Made by a program: the position numbers and the translations under genes | In this document: in pieces, positions 45,149 to 53,523 of the stretch | How positions within the stretch are numbered: the stretch's first letter is position 1 | Layout: every line of letters begins with the position of its first letter | Notes under the pieces: model-generated | Database searches by the model: none | What the model saw: only the letters and a program-made list of their open reading frames with translations | What the model was told of the DNA's origin: nothing | Source of the DNA: an uncultured Clostridia bacterium | GTDB lineage: Bacteria > Bacillota > Clostridia > Oscillospirales > Acutalibacteraceae | Direction of reading: 5' to 3' | NCBI GenBank assembly: GCA_927362715.1 | Contig: CAKMIX010000015.1 | Coordinates: 1-59,801 of the forward strand | DNA: 59,801 nt

Positions 45149-46420
45149 ATGGCAACGCACAAGTTCACGCATTTCGTCCCAAAAGAAAAAGAGGGGACAT
45201 ATTATACGGTCGATTTTACCGTGCCGCAGAACACCGAGCGCGTCACGGTCTCTTACGCGTATGCACAGCCTGTCAAGGGGGTGCTGCGCGATTTTTTTCC
45301 GACCAATATCATCGACATCGGGCTTATGGACGGCGACGGGCAGTTTTTAGGCTGGTCGGGCAGCGCGCACAGCACGATTTTTGTCGGCGAATTTGATTCG
45401 ACGCGCGGCTACCTTTGCACGCCCGTCCGCGCGGGGACTTGGAAGATCCTCGTCGGCGCGTACCGGGTGCTGGGGAACGGCGTGGAGGTGACCTATACCG
45501 TCACATTTGACGAAAAACGTGAGCATCTTTTGTTCGGCGACACGCATGTGCATTCCGATGCCTCCGACGGTAAATACGACGCGGCGACGCTCGGCAAAAT
45601 GGCAAAGGCCAAGGGACTCGACTTTTTAGCGCTCGCGAACCACAACAACTTTGCCGAGAATTTCCATCTGCCGCATATTCCGGGGCTGACGTTTGTGCCC
45701 GCGGTGGAATGGACGCATTATAAGGGACATATGAATTTTTTCGGCGTGCCTGCGCCGTTTGAAAATACCTTTGTCGCCAATTCCCGCGAAGAAATGCGCG
45801 CGCTCATCGAAGCGGTGCGTTCGCGCGGCGCGGTCGTATCGGTCAACCACCCGAAGTGCAATATCTGTCCGTATTTATGGGAGGACGACGAGGCATTTGA
45901 CATGGTCGAGGTGTGGAACGGCCCGATGCGCGGCACCAATCGGCGCGGCATCGCGTGGTGGACAAAGCTTTTGCAAGCGGGCAGGCGGCTGCCGATCGTC
46001 GGCGGCAGCGATTTCCATAAAAAGACGCCGTATATCCGGCTGGGAAATCCCGTTACGGCGGTTTACACACCGACGCCGCGCGCCGAGGATATCGTAATGA
46101 GCCTTGCGGCGGGGCATGCGTTTGTAAGCTGCGGGCGAAACGGCCCGCGGCTGTATATGGAGTACGGTTCGGCGAGGATGGGGGATACGGCGGTGCGGCA
46201 GCCGCAGACGGAACTGAAGATCGAAGCGACGCGCCTTCGCGGCGCGCGCGTGATCCTTGTGACCGACAAGGGCGAAACACCGCTGCAAAGGCAGAGCGCA
46301 CAGAGCCTTCGCTGTACCGTGCCGGTACGCGACGAGACCTTTATGTATCTGAAGGTGCAAAGGGGGCTCGGCGCAAAGGCGCGCGTGCTCGCCGTCGGCA
46401 ACCCCGTGTATTTTGTGTAG
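45149..46420 (+). CDS. CehA/McbA-family PHP-domain metallohydrolase
   Basis: The 423-residue product has an N-terminal beta domain (about 1-125) and a PHP domain with FGDTHVHSDASDGKYD, LALANHNNFAE, VNHPKCN and VGGSDFHKK, which carry the metal ligands. A C-terminal beta domain follows. CehA/McbA members hydrolyse esters, amides or phosphoesters; the substrate here is unknown. No signal peptide is present. The MFS transporter follows ten bases later, which links its action to an imported compound. Confidence 0.85.
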   Translation: MATHKFTHFVPKEKEGTYYTVDFTVPQNTERVTVSYAYAQPVKGVLRDFFPTNIIDIGLMDGDGQFLGWSGSAHSTIFVGEFDSTRGYLCTPVRAGTWKILVGAYRVLGNGVEVTYTVTFDEKREHLLFGDTHVHSDASDGKYDAATLGKMAKAKGLDFLALANHNNFAENFHLPHIPGLTFVPAVEWTHYKGHMNFFGVPAPFENTFVANSREEMRALIEAVRSRGAVVSVNHPKCNICPYLWEDDEAFDMVEVWNGPMRGTNRRGIAWWTKLLQAGRRLPIVGGSDFHKKTPYIRLGNPVTAVYTPTPRAEDIVMSLAAGHAFVSCGRNGPRLYMEYGSARMGDTAVRQPQTELKIEATRLRGARVILVTDKGETPLQRQSAQSLRCTVPVRDETFMYLKVQRGLGAKARVLAVGNPVYFV

Positions 46421-46430
46421 GAGGTACGCT

Positions 46431-47792
46431 ATGCAGGAAACAAGATCCCCATCCCCGCTCGTCAAGCCGACATCGCCGTTTCGGTACGGCGTCGGGATGT
46501 TCGGCACGTCCATCCCCGTCAATATGTTCAAGTCCTTCGCCGCCATCTACTATGTGGATACGCTGGGCTTAAGCATGAAGCACTATTCGCTCGTGCTGTT
46601 TATCTACACCTTTCTGGATGCGATCGACAACCCCGTTTACGGCTTTTTGTCGGACAATACCCGCACCCGCTGGGGGCGCCGGCGGCCGTGGCTCGTGATC
46701 GGTACGCCGCTTTTAGTGCTGTTCTTCATTCTATTTTATAATGTGCCGAGCTTCGTCCAAAGTGACGAAAATCGGTTGTTCTGGTACATGCTCGCCACCT
46801 ATCTGCTCACCGGCACGCTCGACTCCGTGATGAATGCGGGCTACGGTGCCTTGTTCCCGGAGCTTTTCAAAAGCGACCGCGACCGCGCCAAAGCGAATGC
46901 CGTCCGCCAGACCTTCCAGCTGCTCGCCATGGTTATCAGCATCGCACTCACGCCCATGATTACTTCCGCGATCGGGTACAGCTTAACTTCGATCATCTAC
47001 GGCGTGGTGGCATTGGCCGTTGTGCTGTTCTGCGCCTTCGGCTGTCATGAAAATCCCGAAAACTATACCAAAGCACCCCGCCCGCACCTCATTCGCAGCA
47101 TCATAGATTTGGTGCGCAACCCGAAGTTCTGGATCTTCGGCATCGCCGGCGCGTGCTATTCGGCGGCGTTTTCGCTGATCTCGCAGGCAGTCTCCTTCTA
47201 TGTGAAATACACCCTCGGTCTTAGCAGCACCATGACAACCGTCATGCTCGGTGTCGTGCTGTTTGCGGCCGTCATCGGTATCGTATGCTGGTCGTTTGTG
47301 ATTAAAAAGGTTCCGGTCATGAAAGTTTGGCGCACGGGCTTTATTGTTATGGCGGCGGGCTTTATCCCGCTGTATTTTGTTACGAGCTTTGCCGCTGCGG
47401 TCGCTATCGCCTGCATCGTGGGCGTAGGCGTTGCGGCGTGCCTCATTACGATGGACTGCATCGGTGCAAAAATCATGGATGACGATTACGCGCGCCACGG
47501 CGTTCGCCGCGAGGGGACGATCACGAGCCTGATGGGCGTGATGAACCGCTTAAACGGGCTGTATACGTCGCTTGCGTTTTATGTGGCTTCGAGCGTCTAC
47601 GGCTTTGTCAGCGGCGACGAGCCCGGCGACAACCCCGCCGCTGCGGCAAAGATGCTGCTGTGCGTGTTCCCGGCCATCGCCATGATCATTGCCGCCGTGT
47701 TCTCCTGCTTCCTGCATTTCCGCGAGCCGAAAACAGAGAACGCGGCAAACTCGGAGGAGACAAGTGCGGAAAGCGCGGAAAGCCATGGATAA
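46431..47792 (+). CDS. GPH-family (MelB-like) sugar:cation symporter
   Basis: This 453-residue protein has twelve hydrophobic segments and the GPH signature GFLSDNTRTRWGRRRPWLVI near the second to third segments, then DRDRAKANAVRQTFQLLAMV. MelB-type transporters import disaccharides or glucuronides with Na+ or H+. It follows the CehA gene with AGGAGGT at its start and overlaps the deacetylase gene by 8 bases, so it supplies substrate to these enzymes. Confidence 0.92.
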   Translation: MQETRSPSPLVKPTSPFRYGVGMFGTSIPVNMFKSFAAIYYVDTLGLSMKHYSLVLFIYTFLDAIDNPVYGFLSDNTRTRWGRRRPWLVIGTPLLVLFFILFYNVPSFVQSDENRLFWYMLATYLLTGTLDSVMNAGYGALFPELFKSDRDRAKANAVRQTFQLLAMVISIALTPMITSAIGYSLTSIIYGVVALAVVLFCAFGCHENPENYTKAPRPHLIRSIIDLVRNPKFWIFGIAGACYSAAFSLISQAVSFYVKYTLGLSSTMTTVMLGVVLFAAVIGIVCWSFVIKKVPVMKVWRTGFIVMAAGFIPLYFVTSFAAAVAIACIVGVGVAACLITMDCIGAKIMDDDYARHGVRREGTITSLMGVMNRLNGLYTSLAFYVASSVYGFVSGDEPGDNPAAAAKMLLCVFPAIAMIIAAVFSCFLHFREPKTENAANSEETSAESAESHG

Positions 47793-48639
47793 ATTTCTGA
47801 TCCTCAACGCGGACGATTTCGGCTACAACCCACAGCAGAACGCCGCGATCGCAGAACTTTTGGAAACGGGGCGCATCACTTCCACCTCCGTTTTGACGAT
47901 TGCGCCCGAAGCGGAAGCGGCGGCAACGCTTGCCGGCACGCAAAAATACCCGGTCGGCGTGCATTGGACCATCAATTCCGACAGCGCCGAAGCGCGCTGG
48001 CAGAGTCTTACCGGCGCACGCTCCCTTTCCGATGCAAAAGGCTTGCGGGCAAACGGGGCGGCGCTTGCACTGCACGCGAAACGGCGGGAGGTCTATACCG
48101 AGCTGGAGACGCAGTTCCTGTATTTACAGGCGCGCGGCTGCGCGGTGGATCACGCCGACAACCACTGCGCGACGCTGTACGGCATCAACGGACGGCGGTT
48201 CTTTTTGGATGCATTCGACCTGTGTGCGAAATACCGCCTGCCGTTCCGCTTCCCGAAAACGCCCGGCTTTCTCAAACGCCAAATCGGGCGCAAGCTGCCG
48301 ACGCCGCTCCTGCGGGTACAGCAAATGCTTGTGCACTGCGGCGAAAAACGCGGCGTGCAAATGCCCGATGACGTCGTTTCGAATCCGTGGAACATGGCGC
48401 GTATTCAAAAGTATGAGATACTGCGCCGGTATTACCTCGACGCGGTGGATCGCTGTCTGCCCGGCGTGACGGAAATGTTCCTGCACCCCGCGCAACCGCT
48501 CGAATCCGCCGGCCCCGAATGGCAGAAGCGTGTGTATGAATATGAACTCCTGCAAAGCGGCGACCTGCTCGAACGCGCAAAGCAGAAGGGCGTGCACGTC
48601 GTGTCGTGGTCGATCTTCCGCGAGCTTGCGGACGGGTGA
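47785..48639 (+). CDS. ChbG/YdjC-family carbohydrate deacetylase
   Basis: The 284-residue product has the family start FLILNADDFGYNPQQNAAIA with the metal-binding Asp pair, VGVHWTINSD, VDHADNHCATLYGI and the late EMFLHPAQPLES. Such enzymes remove an acetyl group from chitooligosaccharide-like sugars. The ATG at 47785 lies within the transporter's last codons (stop TAA at 47790-47792), so translation is coupled. Together with the GPH importer and GH16 enzyme it supports use of an acetylated oligosaccharide; the exact substrate is inference. Confidence 0.9.
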   Translation: MDKFLILNADDFGYNPQQNAAIAELLETGRITSTSVLTIAPEAEAAATLAGTQKYPVGVHWTINSDSAEARWQSLTGARSLSDAKGLRANGAALALHAKRREVYTELETQFLYLQARGCAVDHADNHCATLYGINGRRFFLDAFDLCAKYRLPFRFPKTPGFLKRQIGRKLPTPLLRVQQMLVHCGEKRGVQMPDDVVSNPWNMARIQKYEILRRYYLDAVDRCLPGVTEMFLHPAQPLESAGPEWQKRVYEYELLQSGDLLERAKQKGVHVVSWSIFRELADG

Positions 48640-48676
48640 ACCGCAAAACCGCGGAAGCAGATGTTCCTGTATATTC

Positions 48677-48713
48677 CCGCCCGCCGAAGCACAGCCTGCC
48701 GGCGGGCGGTTTT
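48677..48713 (+). terminator. Terminator of the CehA-MFS-ChbG genes
   Basis: CCGCCCGCCG (48677-48686) and CGGCGGGCGG (48700-48709) form a perfect stem followed by TTTT. Confidence 0.9.
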
Positions 48714-48787
48714 AGCTCTTCAAAAACGCCGCAGCGCAACATTTCCCGCGGCTCGCATAAAATAATACGGAAAAGCGAAAAAAACCA

Positions 48788-48816
48788 TTGACACGCAGGA
48801 AATAATCTGCTATTAT
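48788..48816 (+). promoter_or_regulatory. Promoter of tRNA-Asn
   Basis: TTGACA (48788-48793) and TATTAT (48811-48816) with 17 bases between them, 22 bases ahead of the tRNA. Confidence 0.85.
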
Positions 48817-48837
48817 ATTTGAGCGTCAAAAATACAT

Positions 48838-48913
48838 TCCTCCATAGCTCAGTCGGTAGAGCACGCGGCTGTTAACCGCGGTGTCGTTGGTTCGAGTCCA
48901 ACTGGGGGAGCCA
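48838..48913 (+). tRNA. tRNA-Asn (anticodon GTT), CCA encoded
   Basis: The cloverleaf is complete: acceptor TCCTCCA pairs with TGGGGGA (one T-G pair), D arm GCTC/GAGC, anticodon arm CGCGG-CTGTTAA-CCGCG with GTT, and T arm GTTGG-TTCGAGT-CCAAC. The CCA end (48911-48913) is in the DNA. A 19-bp perfect hairpin starts on the next base. Confidence 0.97.
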
Positions 48914-48954
48914 GCCAAGAAAAAGGGATGCCAAAGGCATCCCTTTTTCTTGGC
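48914..48954 (+). terminator. Terminator of tRNA-Asn
   Basis: GCCAAGAAAAAGGGATGCC (48914-48932) pairs perfectly with GGCATCCCTTTTTCTTGGC (48936-48954) over 19 bp with an AAA loop. It contains its own T run. Confidence 0.92.
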
Positions 48955-49386
48955 TTTCTTTGTTTGTACTCGCACCTGCGGCTCTGGTTAACAGCCGCAC
49001 GCGGCTGTTAACCGGCGCAAAGCCCTGCGCCGCCGGGGGCGGAAAAAGCAGGGCTTTGCGCAGGAAGAAACAAGGAGCGCCGCGCAGCGCCGAAAGCTGC
49101 GCGGGGCGACTATGTTTCTGACCGAGGTGTCCCGCGGGAAGAACAGAGGGAATTAAGAAAAGGGATGCCAAAGGCATCCCTTTTTCTTGGCTTTCTTTGT
49201 TTGTGCACGCACCTACAGCCCTGGTTAACAGCCGCGCACGGCTGTTAACCGGCGCAAAGCCCCGCGCCGCCGGGGGCGGAAAAAGCGGGGCTTTGCGCAG
49301 GAAGAAACAAGGAGCACCGCGAAGTGCTCCAAACGAGCGGGGCGACTATATTTCTGACCGAGGTGTCCTGCGGCAAAAACAGATAA
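48919..49386. repeat. 237-bp tandem duplication of a structured intergenic element
   Basis: Two direct copies (about 48919-49155 and 49156-49386) each contain in order: the AAGGGATGCC terminator hairpin, TTCTTGGCTTTCTTTGTTTG, a TTAACAGCCG palindrome (48986-49013; 49223-49250), a 14-bp stem GCGCAAAGCCC... (49015-49061; 49252-49298), a GGAGCRC hairpin, and GGGGCGACTAT-TTTCTGACC with GAGGTGTCC. Paired differences between copies keep the stems: CCCTGC/GCAGGG became CCCCGC/GCGGGG. The minus-strand open frame here runs antisense through the tRNA and is not convincing. Function is unknown. Confidence 0.88.
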
Positions 49387-49394
49387 TAAGCAGG

Positions 49395-49424
49395 AAGCGG
49401 AGCCTTTAGGCTCCGCTTTTTGTC
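49395..49424 (+). terminator. Terminator after the structured repeats
   Basis: AAGCGGAGCC (49395-49404) and GGCTCCGCTT (49409-49418) form a perfect 10-bp stem with a TTTA loop and a T run. Confidence 0.92.
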
Positions 49425-49539
49425 TTTTTCCGAGAGAAAAACGCATAAAGATTTCGCCCGGGAATACTTCCTGTTTCTGTATGGGCAGCCTGCATCTGCA
49501 CGTTATTGAAATATTTTGAAAAAATTTGAAAGAAAATGC

Positions 49540-49568
49540 TTGACAATGATAAAAGTTGCATATATAAT
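49540..49568 (+). promoter_or_regulatory. Promoter of the fructose PTS operon
   Basis: Consensus TTGACA (49540-49545) and TATAAT (49563-49568) with 17 bases between them, 40 bases before fruR. The flanking AT-rich sequence is a likely place for the FruR site. Confidence 0.92.
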
Positions 49569-49608
49569 TAAGGCGAGGTTGGATAAAGTATACTGAGGGC
49601 ATAAAAAA

Positions 49609-50370
49609 ATGATGTTTGAAGAAAGAGCCGCAAAAATTTTGAAAATCGTCAACAGCCGCCGCACCGCGAGCATCGCGGATCTGGCTGCCGCTTTGGGCAC
49701 GAGCGAGTCGACCGTGCGCCGCGATGTAATCGAGCTTGACCGCCGTGGGCAGTTAACGCGCGTACGCGGCGGTGCCGCAGGCGCGGCGAACCCGGTGGTG
49801 ACGGGTGAATACGACGTGCAGACGAAGGCGGGCATCCATGCCGACTTAAAGCAGCGTATCGCAAAGTACGCCGCCGCCGCGATTCGCAGCGACGACCTTG
49901 TTTATCTCGACGCGGGCACGACCACGCTGACCATGATCCCTTACATCGAAGCCCCGGGCGCGGTGTTCGTGACCAACGGCTTTTCCCACGCCAAGGCGCT
50001 GACACAGCGCGGCTATGTGGTGTATATCACGGGCGGGCGGCTCAAGCTGACGACCGAGGCGATCGTGGGCGACAGTGCGGTACGGTCGATCGAACGGTAC
50101 AATTTCACCAAATGCTTTATGGGCACGAACGGCATTGATGAAGCGCGCGGCTTCACCACGCCCGACATTGACGAAGCGCTGATCAAGGAGGCCGCTATGC
50201 AGCATGCCTATATTTCTTACGTGCTGGCGGATTCCTCCAAATTTCGCAGGGTCTCCTCGGTAACGTTTGCCAAGATCGGCAGCGCGTGCATCATCACGGA
50301 CACCGTTCCCGACGAGCGCTATAAAAAGCTGACCGTTATCAAGACGGTGGAGGGAGAGAACAGCTTATGA
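49609..50370 (+). CDS. fruR: DeoR-family regulator of the fructose operon
   Basis: The 253-residue product has the DeoR helix-turn-helix (ASIADLAAALGTSESTVRRD) followed by VIELDRRGQLTRVRGGA, and a C-terminal sugar-phosphate-binding domain (YLDAGTTTLTMIPYIE, FTKCFMGTNGIDEARGFTTP). It is the first gene of the fru operon and probably represses it until fructose 1-phosphate binds. The ATG of fruK overlaps its stop in ATGA. Confidence 0.92.
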   Translation: MMFEERAAKILKIVNSRRTASIADLAAALGTSESTVRRDVIELDRRGQLTRVRGGAAGAANPVVTGEYDVQTKAGIHADLKQRIAKYAAAAIRSDDLVYLDAGTTTLTMIPYIEAPGAVFVTNGFSHAKALTQRGYVVYITGGRLKLTTEAIVGDSAVRSIERYNFTKCFMGTNGIDEARGFTTPDIDEALIKEAAMQHAYISYVLADSSKFRRVSSVTFAKIGSACIITDTVPDERYKKLTVIKTVEGENSL

Positions 50371-51266
50371 TCTATACCTTGACCTTTAATCCCGCGATCG
50401 ATTATGTCATGCGTATCGACCGGCTGCGCCGCGGCGAAACGAACCGCTCCAAGTCCGAGGACATCCAGTTCGGCGGCAAGGGCATCAATGTTTCCACGGT
50501 GCTTGCGAACCTCGGGTGCAAGACGGTCGCGCTGGGCTTTATCGCGGGCTTTACGGGTGAGGCGCTTGACCGTGCCGTGACAGGCCGAGGCGTGCGCACG
50601 GATTTTATCCGGCTGCCCGCAGGCAACACGCGCATCAACGTCAAGCTCAAAAGCGATGCGGAGACCGAGATCAACGCCCAGGGGCCTGTGATCGGCGAGC
50701 AGGATCTCATGAAGCTCTATGAAAAGCTCGATGCGATCGCCGCCGGCGACACGCTGGTGCTCGCGGGCAGCGTCCCCGGCACGCTGCCGCAGGATGTGTA
50801 CGAACAGATCCTGTCGCGCCTGCAGGGGCGGGAGATCCGCTTTGTCGTGGATGCGACCGGGGAGCTCTTGACGAACGTGCTGAAATATCACCCGTTTTTG
50901 ATCAAGCCCAACCGTGCAGAGCTTGAGGAGATCTGCGGGCGGGAACTGCAAACGGATGAGGAGATCGCCGAAGCGGCGCGGGAGCTGAAAGCAAAAGGCG
51001 CGCAGAATGTGCTGGTTTCTTTGGGCGGCGACGGCGCGCTGCTGGTAGACGAATTCGACCGCGTCCACCGGCAGGCAGCCTTCCAAGGCAAGGCGGTCAA
51101 CACCGTCGGCTCGGGCGATTCAATGGTGGCGGGCTTTTTGGTCGGCGCCGAGCGGGATTACGACTATGCACTGACGCTCGGCAATGCAGCGGGCAGCGCA
51201 ACGGCATTTTCGCCGCGACTCGCAACAAAAGAGGAAATTATGGCTTTGTGCCAAAAAAGAGCATAA
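50367..51266 (+). CDS. fruK: 1-phosphofructokinase
   Basis: This 299-residue PfkB-family kinase phosphorylates fructose 1-phosphate to fructose 1,6-bisphosphate. It has the substrate-binding FGGKGINVSTVLANLG (35-50), LAGSVPG, the ATP-site SLGGDGALLVD and the catalytic Asp251 in VNTVGSGDSMVAGF. It overlaps fruR by 4 bases and precedes fruA, the usual order. Confidence 0.95.
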   Translation: MIYTLTFNPAIDYVMRIDRLRRGETNRSKSEDIQFGGKGINVSTVLANLGCKTVALGFIAGFTGEALDRAVTGRGVRTDFIRLPAGNTRINVKLKSDAETEINAQGPVIGEQDLMKLYEKLDAIAAGDTLVLAGSVPGTLPQDVYEQILSRLQGREIRFVVDATGELLTNVLKYHPFLIKPNRAELEEICGRELQTDEEIAEAARELKAKGAQNVLVSLGGDGALLVDEFDRVHRQAAFQGKAVNTVGSGDSMVAGFLVGAERDYDYALTLGNAAGSATAFSPRLATKEEIMALCQKRA

Positions 51267-51282
51267 GAAAGGAGCAAAAACA

Positions 51283-53235
51283 ATGCGTATCGTTGATCTG
51301 TTGAAGCCGGAAGCGATCAGGCTTCATCAAACGCTTGCCGACAAGTCGGAAGCGATCGAACGATTGATCGACCTGCATGCGTCGGTCGGGAATGTACGGG
51401 ATAAGGAGGTGTTCCGCGCAGAGATCCTCAAGCGCGAGGAACTCGGTTCCACTGCGGTCGGCGACGGCATCGCCATCCCGCATGCCAAGAGCGAAACGGT
51501 TGCAGCGCCCGGCCTTGCGGCCATGACCGTGCCGAGCGGCGTGGATTACGGCGCACCGGACGGCAAGCCCTCCGACATCCTGTTTATGATCGCGGCGCCG
51601 CTGGACGGCGACCTGCACTTGGAGGTGCTTTCGCGCCTGATGACCTTATTGATGGACGAGGGGCTTCGCGCAAAGCTCAAGGCGGCGAAAACGCCGGAGG
51701 AATTTTTGGCGGCGATCGACGACATGGAGCGCGAACGCTTTGACGAGCCGAAAGCAGAAGAAAAGCAAGACGGCTACCGCGTGCTCGCCGTGACGGCGTG
51801 CCCGACCGGCATCGCGCATACCTATATGGCGGCGGAGGCGCTCGAAAAGGCGGGAAAAGCGATGGGCTATCCGCTGAAAGCGGAGACCAACGGCTCGGCC
51901 GGCGCGAAAAATGTGCTGACCGCTGATGAGATCGCCGCTTGCGACGGCATCATCATTGCCGCAGACAAAAGCGTGGAAATGAGCCGTTTTGACGGCAAGC
52001 CCGTGCTTTCCGTTTCCGTTTCGGACGGCATCAACAAGCCCGAGGAGCTCATTGAAAAGATTCGCAGCGGAGCGGTAGCGGTCTATCACCATACCGGAGC
52101 GAAAGTCGCTGTTGCGTCCGGGCAAAAGGAAAGCTTCGGCAGACAAATTTACAAGCATTTGATGAACGGCGTTTCCCACATGCTGCCGTTCGTGGTTGCA
52201 GGCGGTATCTTTATTGCACTGGCGTTCCTCATTGATACAGCCATGGGCGTTGACCCGCATGCAGCGGGCGGCGCGTTCGGCACCGTGACACCGGTTGCCG
52301 CCTGGTTCAAGAACATCGGCAACTTTGCGTTTAACCTGATGATCCCCGTCCTTGCGGGCTTTATCGCGATGAGCATCGCGGACCGTCCCGGCTTCCTTGT
52401 GGGTATGGTCGGCGGTATCCTTGCCACAAACGGCGCGACCTTCTCCGACCCTGCGGCGGCAAACACCATTCCGTCGGGCTTCCTCGGCGCACTGCTGGCA
52501 AGCTTTGTGGCAGGCTATCTGATGCGCGGACTTGAAAGGCTCTGCGACCGGCTCCCGCGCTCTTTGGAGGGTATCAAGCCCGTGCTCATTTATCCGCTTG
52601 CAGGCCTTGGCATCGTCGCGGTGATGATGTGCGCGGTCAACCCCTTCATGGGTATGATCAACAGTGCCATGAATGACGGCCTGATGTGGCTGAGCGCACG
52701 CCATCTGGACGTTCTGCTGGGCGCGATCGTAGCGGGCATGATGGCCATCGACATGGGCGGCCCGTTCAACAAAGCGGCATATGTGTTCGGCAGCACGGTC
52801 ATGCTCGGGCAGGCAGCCTCTATGGCGGATCCGAACGTGGCATATCAGATCATGGCGGCGGTCATGATCGGCGGTATGGTCCCGCCCATTGCGATCGCAC
52901 TTTCTACGACCTTCTTCAAAAACAGATGGACAGCCGAAGAGCGCAAAAACGGCGTGGTCAACTATATCATGGGCCTAAGCTTCATCACCGAGGGCGCGAT
53001 CCCCTACGCCGCGTCCTATCCGCTCGCCGTCATCCCCTCGTGCATCGTCGGCTCGGCGGTCGCGGGCGCACTCTCCGTAGTGTTTAAATGCACCCTGATG
53101 GCGCCGCACGGCGGGATCTTCGTGTTCGCCGTGGTGGGGAATTGGTACTGGTATCTGCTGGCGCTTGCCATCGGCTCGGTCGTCAGCATGCTGATGCTCG
53201 CATTGCTCAAGAAAAAGCCGAAGGCAGCAGCCTAA
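51283..53235 (+). CDS. fruA: Fructose PTS enzyme IIABC
   Basis: This 650-residue transporter imports fructose as fructose 1-phosphate. The IIA domain (1-150) has the phospho-His67 in GIAIPHAKSE. The IIB domain (165-265) has Cys173 in VTACPTGIAHTYMAAEAL. The IIC domain (from about 295) has some eight to ten membrane segments, including GVSHMLPFVVAGGIFIALAF and AIDMGGPFNKAAYVFG. AAAGGAG precedes ATG 51283. Order A-B-C is that of fructose-type transporters of Firmicutes. Confidence 0.95.
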   Translation: MRIVDLLKPEAIRLHQTLADKSEAIERLIDLHASVGNVRDKEVFRAEILKREELGSTAVGDGIAIPHAKSETVAAPGLAAMTVPSGVDYGAPDGKPSDILFMIAAPLDGDLHLEVLSRLMTLLMDEGLRAKLKAAKTPEEFLAAIDDMERERFDEPKAEEKQDGYRVLAVTACPTGIAHTYMAAEALEKAGKAMGYPLKAETNGSAGAKNVLTADEIAACDGIIIAADKSVEMSRFDGKPVLSVSVSDGINKPEELIEKIRSGAVAVYHHTGAKVAVASGQKESFGRQIYKHLMNGVSHMLPFVVAGGIFIALAFLIDTAMGVDPHAAGGAFGTVTPVAAWFKNIGNFAFNLMIPVLAGFIAMSIADRPGFLVGMVGGILATNGATFSDPAAANTIPSGFLGALLASFVAGYLMRGLERLCDRLPRSLEGIKPVLIYPLAGLGIVAVMMCAVNPFMGMINSAMNDGLMWLSARHLDVLLGAIVAGMMAIDMGGPFNKAAYVFGSTVMLGQAASMADPNVAYQIMAAVMIGGMVPPIAIALSTTFFKNRWTAEERKNGVVNYIMGLSFITEGAIPYAASYPLAVIPSCIVGSAVAGALSVVFKCTLMAPHGGIFVFAVVGNWYWYLLALAIGSVVSMLMLALLKKKPKAAA

Positions 53236-53256
53236 ATACGAAGGGCAGGAATAACA

Positions 53257-53523
53257 ATGGTATCGAAAACCGTTACAGTCGTGAACTCACAGGGGTTCCA
53301 TATGCGTCCCGCCGCCGCATTTGCGGCGGAGATGGGCAAGTTCAAGTCGCATATCCTTTTGGAAAGCGGCGGGAAAAGTGCTGACGGCAAAAGCCTGATG
53401 AACATCATTGCGGCGTGCATCAAGTGCGGCGCCGAGGTCAAGGTGACCGCATCGGGTGAGGATGAGGACGCGGCGCTCGAAAAGGCTGTGTCCATGATCG
53501 AAGCAGGGCTTGGTGAGACGTAA
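53257..53523 (+). CDS. ptsH: HPr phosphocarrier protein
   Basis: The 88-residue product has the phosphorylated His15 in GFHMRPAAAF and Ser46 in GKSLMNII, the site of HPr kinase in Firmicutes. It carries phosphate from enzyme I to the IIA domain. Its position inside a fructose operon is less common in Firmicutes than a ptsHI operon, but it may be the general HPr; no second copy is in the window. Its stop overlaps the ptsI start (TAATG). Confidence 0.95.
   Translation: MVSKTVTVVNSQGFHMRPAAAFAAEMGKFKSHILLESGGKSADGKSLMNIIAACIKCGAEVKVTASGEDEDAALEKAVSMIEAGLGET

Noticed and set aside
48872-49177. 101-codon minus-strand open frame over the tRNA and first structured repeat
   Set aside because: It reads antisense through the tRNA (LPQLDSNQRHRG) and the hairpins; differences between the repeat copies change residues, while base pairing is kept.
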